From Candidatus Nitrosacidococcus sp. I8 (lineage in GTDB: Bacteria > Pseudomonadota > Gammaproteobacteria > Nitrosococcales > Nitrosococcaceae), in contig NZ_OX241534.1 of the NCBI RefSeq assembly GCF_945836005.1, positions 1,660,275-1,724,274 of the forward strand: a stretch of 64,000 nucleotides of DNA. The letters are read 5' to 3'. A program made the position numbers and the translations under genes. The notes beneath the pieces were generated by a model, which saw only the letters and a list, made by a program, of their open reading frames with translations, was not told where the DNA came from and did not search any database. Every line of letters begins with the position of its first letter. The first letter of the stretch is position 1. This document shows, one piece after another, positions 58,703 through 64,000 of the stretch.

Positions 58703-60811
58703 ATGCAAAAAATATCGATGGTATTTACCATCATAATATTATTGACAGTAATGCCAACTCTAGGAGCGGAGAAGGAGAAAGAGAAGGAAGGAAAAACTAA
58801 AGAAGAAAAGAAAGAAGAGATTAAAAAACTTGATCCAATACAAGTACAAAGCACAAAAGGAGAGGGTTCCTATTTTCTTCCTAACACCACTAGTGCAATG
58901 CGTACAGATACCCTTCTTAAAGATACTCCTCAGAGTATTTATGTCCTTCCTAAAGAGCTGCTTCGGGATCAAAACGTACAATCTATTGGCGATGCCATGC
59001 GTAATGTCCCGGGGGTGACTGTCAACCTAGGAGAAGGCAACCGAGACGAGGTTGTGATTCGAGGAATTGATACTAAATTTGACTTTTTCGTCAATGGACT
59101 CCGGGATGATTCTGAATATTTTCGTGATCCCTATATCGTAGAGCATCTAGATGTGCTCAAAGGTGCATCCGGGATGATCTTTGGTCGAGGTAATGGAGGG
59201 GGTGTGGTCAACTTAGTGACTAAACAACCTACCTTAACTCCTCACTATAGTATCAACTTAAACGGTGGTTATTGGGATCATAAACGAGCGACTGTAGACT
59301 TTGGTGGACCTATTCCTGGAGATATAGCCAGTTATCGTTTAAATGCCATGGTAGAGGATTCTGGTGGCTTTCGGGATTTTTTCTATCTTCATCGCTATGG
59401 AGTAGATCCAGAAGTCACCTTTCAAATTGACCCTAATACTAAGCTAACGATTGGAGGACAGAATCTCAATGATAATCGACTTTCTGACCGAGGGATTGCT
59501 TCCCAAAATGGTCGTCCTGCAGATGTACCCATTGAAACTTTTTTTGGAGATCCCAACCAAAATTTTTCCCATCAAAATGTAGATGAAGCCCATGGGATGT
59601 TTGAGCATATTTTCGATAGTTCCTTAAAAATTCAAAACTCTTTCCGGTTTATTAACACTCTCCATGATTACCAGAATTTATATGCAGGAACTGCTGTTTC
59701 AGATGATGGTACTGTTCAGCTTACAGGCTATAACCACAATACTAACAGAAATACGTTCTTTAATCGTACAGATATTACTTACGATGTAGATACTGGATCT
59801 GTCCACCAGAAAATACTAAGCGGGATGGTTGTCTCTTATCAAGATGATACAGATATAAAATTTAATGCTGTTAACATTAATAATGTCTCTATTCTTGATC
59901 CTGTAGGCGTATTTAATCAGGGGGTATTAGCTAGAAATCGCTATGTGACAGGAACTGATATTGGTATCTTCTTCCAGGATCAGATTGCCTTTAATGAACA
60001 TTGGAAACTAGTGGCAGGGGCTCGCTATGATTGGTTCAAAGCTGTGGGGTTAGGTCTCAAAGGGGGTAGGGTGACTAATCACATTGATCAAGTATTTAGT
60101 CCTCGAGCAGGGTTAATTTATGAACCTAATGATTTTGCGTCATTTTACGCTAGCTATAGTAAGACCTATACACCTCAAGCAGCTGATCTCGCTATTTCCT
60201 TAACAAGCCCCGCTACTGCAAATCTTAGCCCTCTTATCTCCACCAACTACGAGATCGGCACCAAATTTGTTATCCTTCAAGATAAACTCTCGGTGAATTC
60301 TGCCTTCTTCCGTCTCGATCAACAGAATGTAAATAGCCCAGATCCTAACGATTCTACTATTCTAGTTCAGCTTGGATCTCAACGAAATGAAGGCTTTGAA
60401 GTCAGTGCGACCGGTGAAATTTTTCCAGGATTTCAAATCGTAGGTGGCTATACCCGCTTAAGTGCAAAACTCTTAACCACTACCACGAGTGGTAACGCAG
60501 GGGCTACTGTAGGTTTAGTACCACAAAATCAGTTTAACTTTTGGGGCACCTACGCCTTTACGCCCCATTTTGGCATGAGTGCAGGGGTCAACGCCCAATC
60601 GAGTATGTATACTTCCTTTAGTGATAAAGTACTCCTGCCTGGCTATGTGTTACCTCGAATGATGTTCTACTATACCAATTCAAATTATCGGGTCTCCTTG
60701 AACTTCGATAATATCTCTAACACAGTCTATTACCCAACTGCTGCGGGTGATAATCAGATTATGCCAGGGGCTCCTTTCAATGTAATGGCAAATTTTACCA
60801 CTACGTTTTAA
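58703..60811 (+). CDS. TonB-dependent siderophore receptor (copy 2)
   Basis: 702 residues, a paralogue of the receptor just upstream with the same layout: signal peptide (IIILLTVMPTLGA), Lys/Glu-rich stretch, PIQVQSTKG, plug and barrel, ending VMANFTTTF. The two share long identical DNA, including 242 bases (59174-59415 equals 56912-57153). They differ most in the barrel loops (for example around residues 320-460 and in the segment after TYTPQ), which suggests different ligands. Own Fur-like box and own terminator indicate separate transcription. Expected role: iron-siderophore uptake energised by TonB. Confidence 0.93.
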   Translation: MQKISMVFTIIILLTVMPTLGAEKEKEKEGKTKEEKKEEIKKLDPIQVQSTKGEGSYFLPNTTSAMRTDTLLKDTPQSIYVLPKELLRDQNVQSIGDAMRNVPGVTVNLGEGNRDEVVIRGIDTKFDFFVNGLRDDSEYFRDPYIVEHLDVLKGASGMIFGRGNGGGVVNLVTKQPTLTPHYSINLNGGYWDHKRATVDFGGPIPGDIASYRLNAMVEDSGGFRDFFYLHRYGVDPEVTFQIDPNTKLTIGGQNLNDNRLSDRGIASQNGRPADVPIETFFGDPNQNFSHQNVDEAHGMFEHIFDSSLKIQNSFRFINTLHDYQNLYAGTAVSDDGTVQLTGYNHNTNRNTFFNRTDITYDVDTGSVHQKILSGMVVSYQDDTDIKFNAVNINNVSILDPVGVFNQGVLARNRYVTGTDIGIFFQDQIAFNEHWKLVAGARYDWFKAVGLGLKGGRVTNHIDQVFSPRAGLIYEPNDFASFYASYSKTYTPQAADLAISLTSPATANLSPLISTNYEIGTKFVILQDKLSVNSAFFRLDQQNVNSPDPNDSTILVQLGSQRNEGFEVSATGEIFPGFQIVGGYTRLSAKLLTTTTSGNAGATVGLVPQNQFNFWGTYAFTPHFGMSAGVNAQSSMYTSFSDKVLLPGYVLPRMMFYYTNSNYRVSLNFDNISNTVYYPTAAGDNQIMPGAPFNVMANFTTTF

Positions 60812-60827
60812 TAGTTCTTCTTTTGTT

Positions 60828-60855
60828 AGGCAGAAACTTTTCATATTTTCTGCCT
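60828..60855 (+). terminator. Hairpin after receptor copy 2
   Basis: AGGCAGAA (60828-60835) pairs with TTCTGCCT (60848-60855). It is the counterpart of the hairpin after copy 1, but with a shorter stem and no T-run, so termination is less certain. It also lies at the end of the converging pseudogene. Confidence 0.5.
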
Positions 60856-60867
60856 AGATTCTTACTC

Positions 60868-61654
60868 CTAATGTATTGCAAACATAGATTTGTAGACAGG
60901 ATGAATGAGATCAAAAAAAACTTTTGATGGTATTTCTATTTCTTGAGTTCCATAAACGTAGGGGGCTACTTGATAAGGAGGAAAAATAAATTGTAAGGTA
61001 TCTATTTTATTACGGGCGTGAAGAGCTAAGAGCGTAAACTCTGCAAAATTCCTTGAGATAGGTTCTGTACCCTCTTCAATTGCTTCTGTGATAAATTGGC
61101 GTTGTTCTTGTTGAACCTTACTTTCCTCTAGCATATAAGAGGGTTGAGAATAACTTTGATTAAGCAATCTTTCTTTAAGTACTATGCGAGTAAATTTAGA
61201 AATTTGCTCACGTGAAAGGTAACTATCCTTTGTGCTTTCCGAGCATATATAAAACTCATTTCTATAGGGATAGGATGAGCTCCACCAGTATCAGCACCTC
61301 CTTTTCCTCGTATACTGATTAATTTGTCTGTTTTTGAGACAATGGAGAAGATCAAAAATAAAGTAAACTGCTGTTTTATAGACCCAGAAAAGGATTGTAG
61401 GTCAGGTATATTTTTTATAAATTCTTTTTTAGCAGCTTGACCTGCTTTTTGTAAAATATTCTTCAGTACCTGATCTTCTTGTCCTAATTCAGGGTAATTT
61501 ATATTAATAATATAGCGTGGTGTATTTCTTGATGTTGAGGTAATACTCCAGATTGGTTGCTACCAGCGGGATAAATAGGGCAGGTCTTATTAGTACGTTG
61601 AATACCAATAAAAATGATTACGATAGTAAGAATAAAGGGTAGCCAGCGTTCCAT
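60868..61654 (-). pseudogene. Broken DUF3298-type exported protein
   Basis: The C-terminal 110 residues (minus strand, ending at 60868) match the DUF3298/RsiV C-terminal type (LQFIFPPYQVAPYVYGTQEIEIP). Upstream, the frame without a start carries SREQISKFTRIVLKERLL; another frame carries TGGAHPIPI and YIININYPELGQEDQVL, and a third starts at ATG 61654 with a membrane anchor (MERWLPFILTIVIIFIGIQR). At least two frameshifts are needed to join them, so it is a pseudogene. It lies downstream of the TPR gene and may once have been part of the TonB cluster. Confidence 0.7.
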
Positions 61655-61706
61655 AGCTAGCTAGTAGCGTGATAAGGAGAGAATTAATCTCTCCCTCGTA
61701 TATATG

Positions 61707-62996
61707 TTAACTTTCAGTTTCAATGCGTTGTTGTTGTACTAATTGTAAATGTTTGAGCCACTGATCGGCTTGTTTATGGTATTTAGGAGATTGTTTTGCC
61801 TTTTTTAATGCTTCAATAGCCGGAACAATTTGCTCTTGTTCGTATTCTACTCGAGCAAGAGCAATATAAGCTTGCCCGGAATCATCTAGCCCTCCTTTTT
61901 TTAGGGCTTGTTTAAAAGCTAGTTCTGCTTGCTTCCATTGTTGAAGTTCGATAAACATTTGACCTAAGTGCAATTCCATTTTTCCATCTTTACGTAGCTG
62001 TCCCGCTTGTTTAAATGCGTCAGCAGCTTTTTTCCATTCTTTAGCTGCAAACCAAGATTCGGCAAGTCGCTCTAAATTTTTATCACTGGCTTCAATCGTG
62101 CTGTTTGTAAATCCTGTTTGCAAAACTATTCCCGCTTTATAAGGCATATCGAGATAGCGATAAAAATCAGATAATCGGACTAAATCTGCTTCTTTAGTAG
62201 TATCAATATGGGTTATTAATCCTTGTACTGCCAGTGTACGCTGTTTTTGATTCAATTCTGAATACACCGCTGTTAATTGCTGCCAGTATTCCTTCTTTTC
62301 TGGGAATTTAGTGATTAAAATCTCTAGGATTTTAGTAGATTCAGGGTACTGCTTTAACTCTAACCGGGCGGCCAGGTTAAGCTGGTACCAATATTCTTTA
62401 GGATCTTCGCTATGATTAATTGCAATGGTAATATGGGAAATTGTTTTGGTATATTTCTTTAGATGATAGTAAGCATTAGCTGCAAGTACATGGGCATCAG
62501 TACTAGATTCCCCAATGGCTTCGTCTTTAAGCCAATCCTCTAAAAATATGACTGCTTCAGTATATCGCTCAGTAATAATATAGAGCTGACCAAGGGCATA
62601 GTGCACGCTATTGTTTGCTTGATCAGGTAAAATTTTTAAATTTAAACTATTTTTGAACGTTTCAATAGCTTTGGGATAATTCTCTAAAGAAGAATAAGTA
62701 TAGCCTAGCGTTTGTAATACCATTGCTTGTTCATAGCTTTTTTGTTGCCCTATTCCTTGAACTACTTGAAATAAATTCTTAAGGTTTTTAAGTGCAGTAC
62801 TATACTCTTTTTTGTTTAATAGCTCATGAATTGAACTTAGAGATTCATAAGTACGAGGGCTTAATGCATATTTGGCTGCTGCAATTGCGGAATTAGATAA
62901 GGTACTCAAAAATAGTGAATACCCTAATAATAGGATAAATTTTTTACTTAAAGAAATCTCTAAATACCTACTTATATTCATAGATTGTAAGTCCAA
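61707..62996 (-). CDS. TPR protein of the TonB cluster
   Basis: 429 residues. Residues about 15-40 are a signal or anchor (FILLLGYSLFLSTLSNSAIAA). The rest is a series of tetratricopeptide repeats, e.g. QTLGYTYSSLENYPKAIETF, ALGQLYIITERYTEAVIFL, HLGQMFIELQQWKQAELAF, followed by YIALARVEYEQEQIVPAIEAL. TPR genes directly after tonB are a feature of TonB2-type systems (exbB-exbD2-tonB2-TPR). It probably acts in the periplasm as a helper. It lies 5 bases after tonB. Confidence 0.85.
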   Translation of the reverse strand: MDLQSMNISRYLEISLSKKFILLLGYSLFLSTLSNSAIAAAKYALSPRTYESLSSIHELLNKKEYSTALKNLKNLFQVVQGIGQQKSYEQAMVLQTLGYTYSSLENYPKAIETFKNSLNLKILPDQANNSVHYALGQLYIITERYTEAVIFLEDWLKDEAIGESSTDAHVLAANAYYHLKKYTKTISHITIAINHSEDPKEYWYQLNLAARLELKQYPESTKILEILITKFPEKKEYWQQLTAVYSELNQKQRTLAVQGLITHIDTTKEADLVRLSDFYRYLDMPYKAGIVLQTGFTNSTIEASDKNLERLAESWFAAKEWKKAADAFKQAGQLRKDGKMELHLGQMFIELQQWKQAELAFKQALKKGGLDDSGQAYIALARVEYEQEQIVPAIEALKKAKQSPKYHKQADQWLKHLQLVQQQRIETES

Positions 62997-63001
62997 ACTT
63001 T

Positions 63002-63658
63002 TTATTGTGCTAAAGTGAAATCAATAGTTTGAGTTACACGTTGCTCGGAGACATCCTCTCCTTGTCTTTTAAATTTCCAACGTTTAATTGCCTGTAGTGC
63101 CGCTTGATCAAATACGCCAGGTGGGTGGGCTTCAATGATTTTTGGATCATGGACTAATCCATCTTTATCTACTGTAAATACAATAGTTACAGCACCTTCT
63201 ATTCCTTTGCGAGCCGCATTATAAGGGTATTCAGGGGGTATTCGTGCAATAGGGAATAAATCCCCATCTCCCACTATATCAGTTCCGGTGCCTAAGCTAC
63301 TACCTAAGGTATCTTCAAAATTCCCTAAATACGGCTCCATTTTACTTGCGAGTAAAGGAAGCTCAACACTAAGTGTAATACTAGGTAATGACGAGGGAGA
63401 TTTAGGTGTTGTGATTTGTTTCTGTAACGTAGCTATAGGTGGTGGATTTTTAGGAGTCAATGGCTTTTTAGGGAGCTCACGTTGTTTAGGGTGAGGAGGT
63501 TTTGGCTTTTCTCTTGGGGTTAAATGAGTAAAGTCGGTCAAGCGAATAGGATCTACCTTTTTAAGTTTTTCATGCTGTTCTTCTACCATAAAAGACATGA
63601 GCAAAAATAACCCAAGATTAATTAACCCAGCCGCAATAAAGGCAGTAGTATATTTCAT
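63002..63658 (-). CDS. tonB: Energy transducer TonB
   Basis: 218 residues: an N-terminal membrane anchor (about 5-25), a Pro/Lys-rich spacer (about 50-80, PREKPKPPHPKQRELPKK), and a C-terminal TonB domain (about 135-218; RIPPEYPYNAARKGIEGAVT, then VFTVDKDGLVHDPKI). It transfers proton-motive-force energy to outer-membrane receptors. Start overlaps the exbD stop by one base (TAATG), showing coupling. Its spacer is shorter than in classic E. coli TonB, as in TonB2 proteins. Confidence 0.93.
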   Translation of the reverse strand: MKYTTAFIAAGLINLGLFLLMSFMVEEQHEKLKKVDPIRLTDFTHLTPREKPKPPHPKQRELPKKPLTPKNPPPIATLQKQITTPKSPSSLPSITLSVELPLLASKMEPYLGNFEDTLGSSLGTGTDIVGDGDLFPIARIPPEYPYNAARKGIEGAVTIVFTVDKDGLVHDPKIIEAHPPGVFDQAALQAIKRWKFKRQGEDVSEQRVTQTIDFTLAQ

Positions 63659-64000
63659 TATTTTTGATTTGCAGCAATAGATATATCACTAATGCCCGCT
63701 AGTCGTACTTGGTCCATAACTTCAATGACTACCCCAGTTTTTGCACTTTTATCCGCAACAATGACTACTGAATTAATCTGCTTTTCTCCTTGTCCATGTT
63801 CAATAAAAGTACGTACCGAACGAATATCAATCTGTTTTTGATTTAACCAAATTTCATTATTATTACTTATAGTAATTGTGATATGTTCTTGTTCTTTACT
63901 AATGACCGTTTTTGCTGAGGGGCGACTGACTTCAACCCCAGATTCTTTAGTAAAAGAGGTAGTTGCAATAAAGAAAATAAGTAAAATAAATACCATATCA
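63658..64000 (-). CDS. exbD: Biopolymer transporter ExbD, 5' end outside the window
   Basis: The first visible codon (63997-63999) is GAT followed by ATG, giving DMVFILLIFFIATTSFTKESG, the known ExbD/TolR membrane segment with its proton-path Asp. The rest is the periplasmic domain. The true N-terminus (about 20-25 residues) is beyond the right edge, as presumably are exbB genes. Partner of ExbB and TonB in energising the receptors. Confidence 0.9.
   Translation of the reverse strand, partial: DMVFILLIFFIATTSFTKESGVEVSRPSAKTVISKEQEHITITISNNNEIWLNQKQIDIRSVRTFIEHGQGEKQINSVVIVADKSAKTGVVIEVMDQVRLAGISDISIAANQK

Overview
The window reads as an AT-rich chromosome segment of a gammaproteobacterium. 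Gene orders typical of that class are present: rho-miaA-hfq-hflX-hflK-hflC-hisZ-purA, ffs-dnaX-ybaB-recR-aat-infA, uvrA/MFS/ssb, def-fmt-rsmB-trkA, smg-dprA, guaB-guaA-tadA and prmC-moeB. The low G+C, the betaproteobacterial-looking PTS enzyme I and topoisomerase C-terminal repeats without visible zinc fingers would fit a reduced Chromatiales/Nitrosococcaceae-like lineage. That placement is inference: no diagnostic energy-metabolism gene lies in the window.

Layout. 1-6.5 kb: 3' part of ptsI, a broken DUF2235 lipase-like gene, a membrane protein, a secreted CHRD protein, aroC and a small membrane protein. 6.5-13 kb (minus): hemE, purE, topA, smg, dprA and a periplasmic partner protein. 13-21.9 kb: def, fmt, rsmB, trkA, then uvrA (minus), a YajR-type MFS transporter and ssb. 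22-28 kb is an accessory patch: an MNT/HEPN nucleotidyltransferase pair, a HEPN-like protein, a zinc-ribbon RDD membrane protein, a D12-class adenine methylase, several small envelope proteins and two gene relics. 28.2-36.3 kb: two CNNM/CorC-type CBS proteins, a JAMM protease with an E1-like adenylyltransferase, prmC, an NDUFA9-like reductase, cca and a FemAB/CelD-like acetyltransferase. 36.8-49.5 kb: tRNA-Ser(GGA) and the long housekeeping series rho to infA, including the 4.5S RNA. 49.5-56 kb (minus): a porin, tadA, a GC-rich decayed O-methyltransferase, guaA and guaB. 56.4-64 kb is an iron-uptake region: two tandem, partly identical TonB-dependent receptors behind Fur-box-like sites, a broken DUF3298 gene, and a TPR-tonB-exbD cluster that runs off the right edge.

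How the genes work together. The last 8 kb forms a coherent module: the outer-membrane receptors would be energised by the ExbD/TonB system next to them, and the Fur-like boxes suggest joint iron control. The housekeeping blocks serve translation and its quality control (def, fmt, rsmB, prmC, cca, miaA, tadA, aat, infA, hfq, hflX, hflKC), DNA repair and replication (uvrA, ssb, dnaX, recR, topA, dprA) and purine synthesis (purE, purA, guaA, guaB).

I did not find a convincing wholly new multi-gene system. The most notable observations are a UvrA that keeps the UvrB-binding domain but lacks the insertion domain, a Cca whose HD domain has lost its metal ligands, the receptor duplication with a 242-bp identical tract, and several genes caught in decay (DUF2235, O-methyltransferase, DUF3298 and two short relics).
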